Source: Topomyia yanbarensis (Eukaryota; Arthropoda; Insecta; Diptera; Culicidae). Taken from it: 64,000 nt of DNA. The notes below the pieces were generated by a model. The model was given only the letters and a program-made list of their open reading frames with translations, searched no databases and had not been told where the DNA came from. A program made the position numbers and the translations under genes. This document shows positions 1-12,226 of this stretch, in pieces. The stretch is taken from the NCBI RefSeq assembly GCF_030247195.1, contig NC_080672.1:162491839-162555838 (forward strand). Direction: 5' to 3'. Every line of letters begins with the position of its first letter. The stretch's first letter is position 1.

Positions 1-451
1 TGATAGAGTGAGCACCCAAGTCAGCCTCACATGGATGGGTAGGGCGAGCACAAAAGTAAGCCTAGCAAGGAATGAGTAAGGTGAGCACACAAGTCAGCCT
101 CGCATGGAACGTAAAAGGTGAGCACAAAAGTCAGCCTCATGTGGGAGTGTTTGAGAGTGAATCAAAGTGTGATTGAGAGAGCACCCAAGTAAGCCTCATA
201 CAGGATGTATGATCGCGTGAGTGAGAGTGAATGAGTACACTTAGTACAGCCATCCCCCCAGAAGTAATACCGAGAGGTAGTTCCTGGGAGGAATGATGGC
301 GGAGCCCAATGGAGTTTAGTCGGTATTAATGGCTGGTCACCATTCGAGTCCGACACGCCCCCAGTGCACCCCGTGTGGTAGATTTGACCCTACCGTTAGC
401 ACGTGTACTGGGCTAGGACATAAAGGTCTTCTCCATTGTAAAAAAAAAAAA
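1..451 (+). mobile_element. 3' end of a non-LTR retrotransposon (partial)
   Basis: The first 220 bases hold about five imperfect copies, roughly 40 bp apart, of a motif like GTGAGCACAAAAGTCAGCCTC. A non-repetitive tail follows and ends in 12 consecutive A (440-451). Short tandem repeats followed by a poly(A) tail are typical of LINE 3' untranslated regions. The poly(A) runs straight into a CA-rich tract of another repeat (452-588), so the LINE appears to have inserted there. The coding part lies outside the window. The family, possibly LOA/R1-like, is a guess. Confidence 0.55.
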
Positions 452-588
452 TACATACACACATACATACACACAGACATTTGCCGAACTCGACGAACTG
501 AATCGAATGGTATATGTCACTCAGCTCTCCGGACCTCCGTTGAAAAGTCGGTTTTCAGAGCAATTGCAATACCTTTCTATTGAGAAGA
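452..588 (-). repeat. Inverted fragment of the 1.19 kb tandem-repeat element
   Basis: Read on the minus strand, this stretch matches the first ~135 bases of the units starting at 2316, 3510 and 4707: the CCTTTCTCAATAGAAAGG start, the GGAGGTCCGGAG-type block, TTCGTCGAGTTCGGCAAATG and a TG-rich tract. It stops in the TG/CA tract where the poly(A) of the preceding LINE begins, so it is a broken copy in opposite orientation. Confidence 0.75.
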
Positions 589-601
589 CAACTTGTACAT
601 G

Positions 602-651
602 TGTGTGTGACTACTTATACAGTAAGATTAGTGTATAAGTAGTCACACACA
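602..651. repeat. Perfect 19 bp hairpin
   Basis: Positions 602-620 and 633-651 are exact reverse complements (TGTGTGTGACTACTTATAC), separated by 12 bases. The arms lie just outside the repeat fragment at 452-588. It may be a foldback relic or the edge of a small transposon. No function is evident. Confidence 0.8.
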
Positions 652-2314
652 TGTTATATTTCACATTTTTCAAAGCAGTATTATAAGTATAATTGTCATA
701 ATAGATTGAACAGTTTAATGGAAAAAAGTTCTTAATTTTTAATTATCTCGAATAAATAAAGTGTCCATATTTAAATTGAAATGAAATTTGAAATACTTAC
801 GGAGACGATAAATTAATAAATGTATATCTTCAATCAATCTAATCAAATTCTTCTTGTTCATTGTTTCGTATAGACTCAACAAGGCTTTGTTGCTCATTTA
901 GCCTATATTTCAGCAAAATCATACCATTTTCAAACTACTGTAAAAGCGGTAATGGGATTAATTGGGAATGTTTTTTTCGTGGAACGGAAAGAAGAGAATC
1001 CAAAAAACCGTGTCCTTTTAACGGAACTGCTCGACAATGCCCGACAAGGTACTTTTTCCATCACCGAATATTTTATAATATTGAAAAAATTGGCACATTT
1101 GGCCCCAATTCAAAAAAGGAAAAAACATTACAAATAAAGGTCTCCTTTGGCCAAAGTTCTTGGTGTTTGTTGGGAAAATCACGATTTTGTACCAGATATT
1201 GTCTTTATATACTTAGTTTTTGGGCAATATGAAAAATTGTGGAATAATGTTATTCAAAGTTAAAAAATTCGTTAAAAATTCATCATTTTCAGATACTTAC
1301 ATACAAAAATTATCAATCCAAAAAGCTATTTTCTTGAAGTCATTTATTAGAGTATGGTTTGAAAAACAATTTTGTTGACAAAAATGGGCAAAAACTCGAA
1401 ATTTCATTTTTTTTTTGCTATTTTGGCCAGGTTTTGGCAGTAGTTACGCCACTGTACAACGCAGCGTTTCGCCGCAAGTTGAATAACATGTCAGAAATAA
1501 CGGTTATAATCTCCCTTATTACTTAATTTGAAACTAACGATTCTACATAATAACGTTACCGCTTTACAGGCAGTAAAAAAATTTAAATTAAGAACCGAAC
1601 TCATGGCCTTCAGATTGTCTATTTATATGACGCACCTGAACTATTAAACCAGCTATGTTGATAGCTGCCTAATTCGGTTTATGACTAGCGTATAACGGTT
1701 AACTTGATTGAAGTATCAGCCAGAGTATCCAGATAAATTCAACTTTCACCAACGATGTAGACACTTAGGCATTGTATAAAGAATAACTTTTAAACCAGAA
1801 CTCGTAGCCTATTACACTCTTCGAGGAAGTTGTACACGGTACACGTATCTACCGAAATTAACTTAGCATATATTTTTAGAATACATAAGAACGTGTCTAC
1901 GAAATATTAAACAATGTGGGTCGTTTATCCATGTTAAATCACAAACTTTAAACCATTTGTGCTAAAATATAGTGCAACCTATCAAATCAACATTTTGCAT
2001 GGTTGAATGAGGTCGTATAGCGAGTAGTTTAAGATCAGTTCCACTGAATTCTACAATTTGTACCACCCTAATAATTATAGCATCTTACATTGCGAGACAA
2101 TTCCTCACAAACCCCATAAGAGTTCATGTGAGCAAGTTTCTAATTTGGAAATAATAATAACTCTGCCATTTTTCAACCGATTTTCATGATAAATAGGTAA
2201 TTGGATGCGAAATTGAATGCTCTCTCTAAAATTTTATTAATATAAAGACGCTTCTTTAGAAGAATGTTGAGTAATTTTCAAAATTTTTAATGAAAAATCG
2301 AAAAATTATGGTTT
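652..2314. other. AT-rich sequence without recognisable gene
   Basis: Mostly AT-rich. An open stretch at 861-1232 (123 codons) and an overlapping one at 952-1137 match no family I know and show no domain. I see no transposon ends here. Confidence 0.5.
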
Positions 2315-5300
2315 TGCCTTTCTCAATAGAAAGGTATTGCAATTGCTCTGAAAACCGACTTTTTAACGGAGGCCCGGAGGGCCGAGTGACATATACCATT
2401 CGATTCAGTTCGTCGAGCTCGGCAAATGTCTGTGTGTGTATGTATGTGTGTGTATGTATGTGTGTGTGTGTGTGTATGTGCGTCTGTGTGTGTACGCGAA
2501 CACAATCTCACTCACTTTTCTCAGAGATGGATGAACCGATTTTTACAAACTTAGTCCCAAATGAAAGGTGCAACGTTCCCATAGGCTGCTATTGAATTTC
2601 TAATGGATCCGACTTCCGGTTCCGGAATTACAGGGTGATGAGTACGATCACGCAGAAAATGTCGATTTTAAGAAATTCTGCAATGAATGTATAATGGTGA
2701 AAATTTTTCCAAAATGTGACCACAACTGCTTCGATTTGTGGTACTAGGTCACTAACAGCCATTCAAAGTCTCTTTGGTCACATTGGCCACCATCACCCGG
2801 CGGAAGTATCCAAATTCAGACTAACAGTCACATCGGTTTCTCGGAGATGGCTAGACCGAATTAACCAAACTTAGTATCAAATGAAAGATGTTGCGTCCCC
2901 GTAAATGGCTATTAAATTTTATCCCCAACCGACTTCCGGTTCCGGAGTTACGGGTTGTGGCGTGCGATCACATAGCAAATTGTGATTCAAATCGATACTC
3001 CGATGGAAGCAAAAAAGGTAAAAATTTCGCTAAAATGTCTCTCAAATAACTTAACTTTGCTGTTCTAGGTCACCGACAGCCAAACAAACTTTCGTTGACT
3101 ACATTTACCACCATAGACGGTTCCGGAAGTGCCCGGGAAAAGCGGCCATCTTTCAAAATTTACGAACTCACATCAGTTTCCCTGAAATGATTGGGCCGAT
3201 TTTCACAAACTTAGTCCCAAATGATAGCTATAATATCCTCATAGATGTCTATAAAATTTCGTACGGATCGCTTATATGGTTCCGGAAATATAGACTAAAC
3301 CGTCCGGTCACATATGAAATTCCCATATAAGCCGGAACTCAATTTTTTTTTTCAAAGGGGGGACCTCATGAAATTTCAGAAATCGAATTCGTATTTTTGA
3401 TGCCAAACATCTTTAAAATGCATGAAACGTCGAGATTTTATGTTATCTCGAAAAAATTTTTTTTTATAAAAATCGACTTTTTGGGACTTTGCCGATTTCG
3501 CACCTTTTTGCCTTTCTTAATAGAAAGGTATTGCAATTGCTCTGAAAACCGACTTATTAACGGAGGCCCGGAGGGCCGAGTGACATATACCATTCGATTC
3601 AGTTCGTCGAGTTCGGCAAATGTCTGTGTGTGTATGTATGTGTGTGTGTACGTATGTGTGTGTGTATGTGCGTCTGTGTGTGTGTACGCGAACACAATCT
3701 CGCTCACTTTTCTCAGAGATGGATGAACCGATTTTTACAAACTTAGTCCCAAATTAAAGGTGCAACGTTCCCATAGGCTGTTATTGAATTTCTAATGGAT
3801 CCGACTTCCGGTTCCGGAATTACAGGGTGATGAGTACGATCACGCAGAAAATGTCGATTTTAAGAAATTCTGCAATGAATGTATAATGGTGAAAAATTTT
3901 CCAAAATGTGACCACAACTGCTTCGATTTGTAGTACTAGGTCATTAACAGCCATTCAAAGTCTCTTTGGTCACATTGGCCACCATCATCGGTTCCGGAAG
4001 CCCCGGCGGAAGTATCCAAATTCAGACTAACAATCACATAGGTTTCTCGGAGGTGGCTAGACCGAATCAACCAAACTTAGTCTCAAATGAAAGATGTTGC
4101 GTCCCCGTAAATGGCTATTAAATTTTATTCCCAACCGACTTCCGGTTCCGGAGTTACGGGTTGTGGCGTGCGGTCACATAGCAAATTGTGATTCAAACCG
4201 ATACCCCGATGGAAGCAAAAAAGGTAAAAATTTCGCTAAAATGTCTCTCAAATAACTTAACTTTGCAGTTCTAGGTCACCGACGGCCAAACAAACTTTCG
4301 TTGACTACATTGACCACCATAGACGGTTCCGGAAGTGCCCGGGAAAAGCGGCCATCTTTCATAACTAGCAAACTCATATCAGTTTCTCGGAAATGGTTGG
4401 GCAGATTTTCACAAACTTAGTCCCAAATGATAGCTATATTATCCCCACAGATGTCTGTAAAATTTCGTGCGGACCGCTTGTATGGTTCCGGAAATATAGA
4501 CTGAACGGTCCGGTCACACATGAAATTCCCATATAAGCCGGAACTCAAAATTTTTTTCAAAGGGGGGACCCCATGAAATTTCAGAAATCGAATTCGTATT
4601 TTTGATGCCAAACATCTTTAAAATGCATGAAACGTCGAGATTTTATGTTATCACGATTTTTTTTTTTTAAATCGACTTTTTGGGACTTCCGATTTTGCAC
4701 CTTTTTGCCTTTCTCAATAGAAAGGTATTGCAATTGCTCTGAAAACCGACTTTTTAACGGAGGCCCGGAGGGCCGAGTGACATATACCATTCGATTCAGT
4801 TCGTCGAGTTCGGCAAATGTCAGTGTGTGTGTGTATGTATGTATGTGTGTGTATGTATGTGTGTGTATGTGCGTCTGTGTGTGTGTACGCGAACACAATC
4901 TCACTCACTTTTCTCAGAGATGGATGAACCGATATTTACAAACTTAATCCCAAATGAAAGGTGCAACGTTCCCATAGGCTGCTATTGAATTTCTAATGGA
5001 TCCGACTTCCGGTTCCGGAATTACAGGGTGATGAGTACGATCACGCAGAAAATGTCGATTTTAAGAAATTCTGCAATGAATGTATAATGGTGAAAATTTT
5101 TCCAAAATGTGACCACAACTGCTTCGATTTGTAGTACTAGGTCATTAACAGCCATTCAAAGTCTCTTTGGTCACATTGGCCACCATCATCGGTTCCGGAA
5201 GCCCCGGCGGAAGTATCCAAATTCAGACTAACAATCACATCGGTTTCTCGGTTTAGTTTCAAATTAAAGATGTTGCGTCCCCGTAAATGGCTATTAAATT

Positions 5301-6052
5301 TTATCCCCAACCGACTTCCGGTTCCGGAGTTACGGGTTGTGGCGTGCGATCACATAGCAAATTGTGATTCAAACCGATACTCCGATGGAAGCAAAAAAGG
5401 TAAAAATTTCGCTATGTCTCTCAAATAACTTAACTTTGCAGTTCTAGGTCACCGACGGCCAAACAAACTTTCGTTGACTACATTGACCACCATAGATGGT
5501 TCCGGAAGTGCCCGGGAAAAGCGGCCATCTTTCAAAATTTACGAACTCACATCAGTTTCCCGAAATGGTTGGGCCGATTTTCACAAACTTAGTCCCAAAT
5601 GATAGCTATAACATCCCCATAGATGTATATAAAATTTCGCACGGATCGCTTATATGGGTCCGGAAATATAGACTAAATCGTTCGGTCACATATGAAATTC
5701 CCATATAAGTCGGAACTCTAATTTTTTTCAAAAAATTTCAGAAATCGAATTCGTATTTTTGATGCCAAACATCTTTAAAATGCATGAAACGTCGAGATTT
5801 TATGTTATCTCGAAAAAATTTTATTTATGAAAATCGACTTTTTGGGACTTTGCCGATTTCGCACCTTTTTTCAGTTCAATATTACCGTGGCTGTTTTTTC
5901 TTTTACAAAATTTTAGAACTCGAATAATGATTTATTTTCCTGTATATGGTTGTCATGTGATGTATAATAATAAAATGTAATATATGCATTTAAAAGTTTT
6001 TAATGAATATAAACAACGCACACATTCTCGTGATTCATGATTGAGAAAGGCA
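2315..6052. mobile_element. TIR-bounded repeat element containing a tandem triplication
   Basis: The left end at 2315 reads TGCCTTTCTCAAT and the right end, 6040-6052, reads ATTGAGAAAGGCA, its exact reverse complement, so the block is bounded by 13 bp terminal inverted repeats. The left TIR also starts the palindrome CCTTTCTCAATAGAAAGG. The left terminus recurs inside at 3509 and 4706, where the tandem units begin. No transposase frame is visible. The open frames listed over the TG-rich tracts are low-complexity artefacts. It is probably a non-autonomous DNA element; the superfamily is unknown. Confidence 0.6.
2316..5871 (+). repeat. Three tandem units of about 1.19 kb
   Basis: Unit 1 is 2316-3509, unit 2 3510-4706 and unit 3 4707 to about 5871. 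The period is 1194-1197 bp and unit 3 carries small internal deletions. Each unit starts with CCTTTCT(C/T)AATAGAAAGG, then a TG/TATG microsatellite, then paragraphs built on the recurring phrases TCCGGTTCCGG and ACAAACTTAGTCCCAAATGA, and ends near TTTGCCGATTTCGCACCTTTT. The phrase ACCGATTTTTACAAACTTAGT occurs about three times per unit, so the unit itself is made of older subrepeats. Confidence 0.9.
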
Positions 6053-6260
6053 CAATTGCACCGCTAGGTGGATTAAAATAGGTTTTTTTCATATTGTTGA
6101 CCCAAGACCGCAAAGTATTTTTAACAAAAGAACATAGCATTCCGCTGAAAAGGTTATTTCTTCTTCTTTCCAGAACACGCCAATTTAAAATCGGTTGAAA
6201 AATGAGCGCGTAGAAATTTATTTAATGCCGCTAGTCCCGAAAAATAGTTTTTTGTAGATT

Positions 6261-6589
6261 GGAATTTTTGCGTTTCGGATTCTCCTCATCAGTAACCAGC
6301 ACCAGACATTGGTTTAGTTAGACAATAAATCTAAACTAACATCAAAACTGGCACTTGTTAGACGCTTAATCCAAAAAAGTCATACGTCTTGCATGACATC
6401 TAAACAACTGGCTGGTTCCGAGTGATGTCTCGGGAAGCCAAGCACAGCAGTTCTTGTTTGCTGATGAGAATGCGGAATCCGAACTTGTCTAACTAGTGCC
6501 AGCTTTGGTGCTAGTTTAGATTTATTGTCTAACTAGACCAAAGTCTGGTGCTGGTTACTGATGAGGAGAATCCAAAACGCAAATATTCC
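6261..6589. mobile_element. Hairpin MITE with ~110 bp inverted arms
   Basis: 6261-6300 and 6550-6589 are reverse complements at 38 of 40 positions. Pairing continues inward through a shared block (GTTAGACAATAAATCTAAAC on the left) to about 6365 and 6483. The ~120 bp centre includes AATCCAAAAAAGTCATACG... (6368-6407), which also occurs at 16007-16045. There is no coding capacity. It abuts the decayed LINE that starts near 6597. Confidence 0.8.
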
Positions 6590-6596
6590 GAACTAT

Positions 6597-9500
6597 ATGT
6601 ATGATATTGTGCACCTGTGGACTGGATACTAAAAACTTTCAATATTAATGATCCTATTAAAAGTCTGATGTTAGCTCTTCTACCTACAGTAAGAACATTT
6701 TTAAATCAGTTGACTGCGAAATGGCCCACCCTTTCAGCGATCGTATCCTTCGTTAACTAACTCCTCGAACCAGGCCACGGATTTAATCACTGTTCTTCAG
6801 TGGAATTGCAGAAGTGTCATCTCAAAAATAGATTCTTTCAAATTTTTAATAAATAGCTTGAGATGTGAGAACTTGGTTAACTTACGATATAAAACCAAAC
6901 TTCCACGATTTTAATATTATTCGCTTAGGTCGAGTACTTTTGGGGATCAAAAAAGTGCTATTCCTTCTACAGAATTAACCTTCCCTCGACATCAGGCATT
7001 GAAATTGTCGCTTGTCAAGTAACAACCAATGGCAACGATCTTTGTATAGCTTCCGTATATATTCCCCCAGTCACTGCGATTGGGCACCGCCAGCCACATA
7101 ACATCATACAATATCCCTTTACTGCACCGCGACTAGTTTTAGGAGACTTTAACTCTCACTGTACGGATTGAGGTTTGCCTTTATGATGATAACCGTTCTT
7201 TTTTTTCACAATATGTGCGACAACTTCAATATAACAATTTTAAGCACGGGTGAAATGACACGGATTCCTCCCCCACCAGCGCGCCCAAGTGCATTAGATT
7301 TATCCCTTTGTTCGACCTCGGTACAGTTAGATTGGGCGTTGAAGGTAATCCCTGATCCCCACGGTAGCGACCATCTGCCGATCGTAGTCTCGATCATCAA
7401 CAGTTCAATACCATTGAAATCAATCAATATTTCGTATGATTGGAAGAGCTATGCTGCCGTGATATCTGACAACATCGAATCTACTTAAGAACTTCCTCCG
7501 GAGGAAGAGTACAGCTTTTTGGTTGGTTTGATTCTCGACGGCGCGAATCGAGCTCAGACTAAGCCAGTACCCGACGCGAATGTACAAAAACGTTCTTCCA
7601 ATCCGTGGTGGGACAAAGAGCACTCAGACGTATACGCAAAGAAAACTGTCGCATATAAGACCTACCGCGACGATGGGCTTCCCGCTAGCTATCGATACTA
7701 CGCGATGTTAGAAACGCGAATGAAGAGTTTGATGAAAGCCAAGAAACGTGGCTACTGGCACCGGTATGTGAAACCTAACCACTACTAACGAAAGCGTGAA
7801 ATATTCAAACCGTTGGATATTGGATTTCATCCAGAAGATTTGTCCAGATTCCGCCCCGGCACAGAAGATCAACAGCGCCGATAACGCGAACGAAACACCG
7901 TTTCCGATGGTGGAGTTCTCACTCACTCTCTTATCAATTAGCAATAAAGCTCCAGGACCAGACAGAATCAAATTCAACTTGTTGAGGAATCTGCCAGACT
8001 CTGCTAAAAGACGCTTGTTGAACTTATTTAACATGTTTCGTGAGGACAACACTGCCCCACACGATTGGAGACAAGTGAAGGTCATCGCCATCCAAAAACC
8101 AGGAAAACCAGCCTCCGATCACATTTCGTATCGACTGATTGCAATGCTGTCCTGTATCCGGAAGTTGCACAAGAAAATTATCCTATCCCGCCTCGACAAT
8201 TGCGTCGAAGCAAATGGCTTGCTGTCAGATACACAATTTGGCTTTCGCAAAGGCAAAGGGACGAATGATTGTCTTGCGTCGCTCTCAACCGAAATTAAAA
8301 TGGCCTATGCTAGCAAAGAGAAGGTGGCATCAGTGTTCTTAGATATGGGGCTTTTGATTCAGTTTCTATCAACATTCCTTTAGAGAAGCTGCACCAGCAT
8401 GGTCTCTCAACGACTTTAAACAACTTTTTACTAAACTTGTTGTCGGAAAAGCACAAGCATTTTTCGCATGATGACGATTTAGTTATATGGGTCTTCCTTT
8501 GTCTAAGCTCCCTGTTATACAATTTCTATGTCAGCGACATTGATGTACGTCTTGACAATTCCTGCACATTAAGACAACTTGCAGACGATGGCGTGGTTTC
8601 CGTTACGGAATCTAAAGATGTCAATCTACAAGGACCATTGCAGAATACCTTAGATGATTTGTCTGCTTGGGCTATTAAGCTGGGTATCGAATTCTCCAGG
8701 GAGAAAACCGAGCCAGTTATATTATCTAGGAAGCGTGAACCAGCACAACTACAGCTTATATTAATGGATCTAACTATCGCTCAAGTCTTCAAAGTAAAAA
8801 ATCTAGGGATCTGGTTCGACTCGAAAGGTGGGGGATGCCACATTAGGTATCTGAAATCTGAAAGAGAAATGCTAACAAAGGATCAGCTTTCTTCGTACAA
8901 TAACCGCAACATGGTCCAAAAGTTTTTCGCCTCCTACAAACTCAGTGACCCTGCTTCAGTTTACGCGCAGAACTAGCTGCTATTCAATATACCCTTGACA
9001 CATTACCCGCAGACCATTACTTTATCGTTTTGAATAGCCTCAGTTCCATTGATATGGAAAGCATTCCTCTTATTGTTTGGGAAAAAAACACACTGAAAGC
9101 ATTCCTCGTAATGTTATGGAAAGACACGCTACTGAGTGCTTTATGTGACAAATCTTTCCAGGTTACCTTGGTTTGGGTCCCTTCTCATTGCTATATTCCG
9201 GGCAACGAGAAGGCGGACTCTTTAGCTAAGGTGGGTGCTTTAGGTGACATTTATGAAAGACCAATTTGCTTCAACGATTCTTTCAGTATTCCTGATCAGA
9301 GAACCCTCGAAAGTTGGAAAACTTCATGAAGCAATGGGGAACTAGGAAGGTGGTTACATTCGACAATTGCTAAGGTGTCGACGAAACCTTGGTTCAAGGG
9401 GATGGATGTGGGTCGTGACTTCATTCGTGTGATGTCCTGAAGCATGGTAAACCACTACACGCTGGATGTACGCCTCCGGTGTATTGGGCTCGTAGATAGT

Positions 9501-10589
9501 GGTATATGCGCTTGTGGCGACGGCTATCACGACATCGAGCAGATTGTCTGGGCGTGTACCGAGTACAGTTCCGCCAGGTCTCGGCTAATCGATACCCTGC
9601 GGGCCCGAGGAAGACCAACCAACGTCCTGGTTCGATGTGTAATGGCAAGCCGCGATCTCCTCTATAAGTCTCTCGTATACACCTTCCTAAAAACCATCAA
9701 TGTACAAATGTAACTGCCCCTTTTATTTTTCTTATCTTTCTCAAAAGTGCCCTCTTTCGCCTGAACCATACACCCACGATGGTTTGATGCGACTATAAGG
9801 CGACACAAAACATCTCTGTCGCATGAGCCAACAAACACGGGACCTACAGTACAAACATCACAAGCGCGAATCGAAGTATTTTCAATCCGCGTCTGAGCCG
9901 TACAACGAAATCATCTGGAGCAACCCTTGTCGACTCGAGAAGGACCACCAGGCATCCTAGCACATATTTCTTCCTGATGAAGGCCACCCGAGTCTGTAAC
10001 CTATGCCGTTGATCTCCCGGTACCTGAAACAGAAAGTTTATAATTTTCTCCCCCCTATCATCTTTATCCATCCTCCCTCCCCTGACCCATACACCCAGAA
10101 GTATCGCCCCTTATACTCCCCCCAAATATCTTCCCGAAGCATTTTGCTCTTCCTGTCTCTTCTAGTTTGAACTATTATATTACATAATCTCGTTGAAAAA
10201 GCCCAACTCTACTACTACTGATAAAAATAGTTCTAATTAATCTCTCTGAATCTTTACAAAATTCGATCACACCATCTAGTTATTCCTAGTTTTAAAATGA
10301 TTGTAAAAATTGTCCTCCTTAAAGAAAAATTATTTGATATAATAATCTACCTGCTAAAAATGTCAAAACGTATTACTATAAAAACTAAATGACCCCCCTA
10401 ATCTTACGAAAATTTTATTACCCCCTCGTGTATATGTATAAGGTAGTTATAAAATCTCCTTAGTTTCATTTAAAAAAATCAATATGTAATCCCCTAATTT
10501 TAGGAAATTTAAAATGTAAAACAGACAAAATTAGCACCTTTAAGCTTTTAAGGTACGTACCTTATCCAATAAACGATTGAATAAAAAAA
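6597..10589 (+). mobile_element. Decayed, 5'-truncated I-type LINE
   Basis: This copy is related to the intact LINE at 28331-34320 but 5'-truncated. It keeps the last ~50 codons of ORF1 (about 6600-6757), a broken ORF2 (about 6758-9713) and a long 3' UTR. That UTR ends with two AATAAA signals and seven A at 10583-10589. The 3' UTR differs from that of the intact copy, so this is a separate subfamily. Its frame is broken many times, so it is old and inactive. Confidence 0.85.
6758..9713 (+). pseudogene. LINE ORF2 remnant (endonuclease, reverse transcriptase, RNase H)
   Basis: Fragments in several frames follow the order of the intact ORF2. The endonuclease start LQWNCRSVI is near 6800. GDFNSH is near 7145, followed by GEMTRIPPPPARPSALDLSL (7249-) and SDHLP (near 7370). 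The reverse-transcriptase palm is at 7796-8380 (NKAPGPDRIKFNL, FGFRKGKGTNDCLASLSTEI). Motif C, LADDGVVSV, is near 8578. The RNase H tail has TLVWVPSHCYIPGNEKADSL (9170-9235). The CxCGDGYHDIEQ C-terminal motif is near 9510, and the last codons end at the TAA at 9711-9713. Frameshifts, in-frame stops and deletions break it. For example, the segment between motifs A and B is damaged near 8345-8500, and the thumb-to-RNase H segment is largely lost near 8900-9000. It cannot be functional. Confidence 0.85.
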
Positions 10590-10625
10590 TTTCACTGGAT
10601 ATTTTTTATCCAGTGAAATTTTTTT
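10583..10625. repeat. 19 bp hairpin at LINE tail junction
   Basis: 10583-10601 (AAAAAAATTTCACTGGATA) pairs exactly with 10607-10625, with a 5-base loop. The A-run of the left arm is also the poly(A) of the preceding LINE, so the LINE may have inserted at the edge of the palindrome array that follows. Confidence 0.75.
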
Positions 10626-10985
10626 TATTGCGTCATAAAGGGATGATATGACGCACTCATAGTTTCGGATATTATGACGCATAGCCACTGCGTCATAACA
10701 TCCCAGGTCATAAGGTTCCAAAAGTGGATGCGTCATAATGTCTGGGACATTGTGACGCACAAGCGATGTGTCATAAAATCCGAAAATAAGAGTGCACCAT
10801 AATATTCGGGTCATTATGACGCACATCCGCTTTCAGATGTTATGACACACCCGTTGTGCGTCGTAATGTCCCGAACGTTATGACGCACTGTTGTCTTTCG
10901 ATTTTATGTTGCACTGGGCATCTTGGACATCGTGACGTATTCATAGCGTTGGATATTAGGTACTGCGTCATAACTTCCTTCATGT
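10626..10985. repeat. Array of TTATGACGCA / TGCGTCATAA palindromes
   Basis: About 13 copies of the decamer TGCGTCATAA or its complement, some with one or two changes, alternate in orientation. Neighbouring copies face each other to form ~30 bp palindromes. One reads TGCGTCATAATGTC, two bases, then GGACATTGTGACGCA (10731-10761). The array begins at 10629 and the last clear copy is at 10963-10973. No open frame follows the repeat. The decamer resembles bZIP (ATF/CRE-type) sites, but nothing shows regulatory use. Confidence 0.75.
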
Positions 10986-12226
10986 TTTTAATGAACAAAA
11001 AATGGACAAAAAGCAAGTTAAAAAGGGTGTCGCTCTTGTCCATTTGGGATGTCGGTCCCGTTACGTTTTTAAAATGTCATTTTTCGCTATTTTATGGCAA
11101 CCAATAATTTTGAAAGAATCCAATTTTTTGAAACGCTGAAAAAATTATATCTTGTCAAGAACCATCTAAACAAGGATTATGAACAGAATATACGATTTTG
11201 GGACGTTTGTGGAATTTTAGAAAAATGATTGCGCTTAAGGTGTGGGACTTGCCCCCGGTTCCCCTACGTCGTGTTTATTTAAGATACTAAAACTTAATGA
11301 GATGTCTACAGAAGTCTCAGCAATGCATGCACTACACAGATAGAGACTATCTTAAAATCGAACATGGTGACCAGGAGTAAGCGCTTATCGGTTTGAAACA
11401 AAGTTTTTTGACTTTTAAAGTGATCAGGGTCTGGAATTGATGTTGAAGTGGTAATGGCTTTGCGCAACAATAGGACTAATCTCGGTTATCGCTGATAGTC
11501 GTAGTAACTTCTGACAAAATAAGATAATGTATCGGATCAATATTCCTAGATTGCCTTAGGTAAGTGTTATATGACTGATGCGGATGATTTAACTTAACTG
11601 GGCTCTGCCCTTCCACTATACTCGTAACTTCCCATCCTTGCAGGTTACAGTACCGACATCTTTGCCAAGCGGGAGGTGTCTTACAGTGTACTAACGTCAA
11701 TGGAGGCAATTGGGTTCAATTCTTCATTTCATCAAGTATCTTCCGGCATATTCGAAATTTGTCTGGTTACGTTCTTTTGAAAGAAAATTATGTATGCAAA
11801 TGTAGCCAGTCCGTTTTTTATTAACTAATTTTATCAAAATAACAATTATCTTCTATATAAATTCAGCTATATAAGTTCAGCTTTACCTGTGGGTGTGATA
11901 CGTGGGTGGGGCCATCATCATCAATCGATTATCACATTTGAGTAAAAAGTCTTTCAAAAATCATTCGGAATCTCTATTCGAAATCCGAATCGTTTCGCCC
12001 AGTATTGATAAGTATTAATAGCTTCTGCCATAAATTAATCTATGATAGCTTTAAAATTCTTCAAAAAAATTAAACATGACTCATAACAACTTTGACATAT
12101 ATTAAGTCTTATTTGCATAAGGTATTAGATCGAATTATTAGAATGATTGATGATTAGAATGTTGTTTTAGAATGTTTGTTTTACGAATCGGATTTTAAAA
12201 CCTTCCTTGTTTTGACTCATTCACAG
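10986..12226 (+). other. Probable HELZ intron or upstream sequence
   Basis: No gene is recognisable. The 3' end is a plausible splice acceptor (pyrimidine-rich, then TTCACAG at 12220-12226) before the first visible HELZ exon. The missing N-terminal HELZ residues were not found here, so the stretch, and perhaps everything to its left, is likely intronic. Confidence 0.45.

Noticed and set aside
861..1232. 123-codon open frame, with an overlapping 61-codon one
   Set aside because: No recognisable domain, no splice or start context, AT-rich surroundings. It may be repeat remnant, but I cannot support a gene.
2290..2595. Open frames with VCVCVYV or HTHTHT runs here and at 3397-3726 and 4581-4947
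   Set aside because: They translate the TG/CA microsatellite in each 1.19 kb unit and are broken differently in each copy.
10626..10985. CRISPR-like array
   Set aside because: The repeats alternate in orientation, are imperfect, have short variable spacing and lie in a eukaryotic genome; no cas genes exist here.
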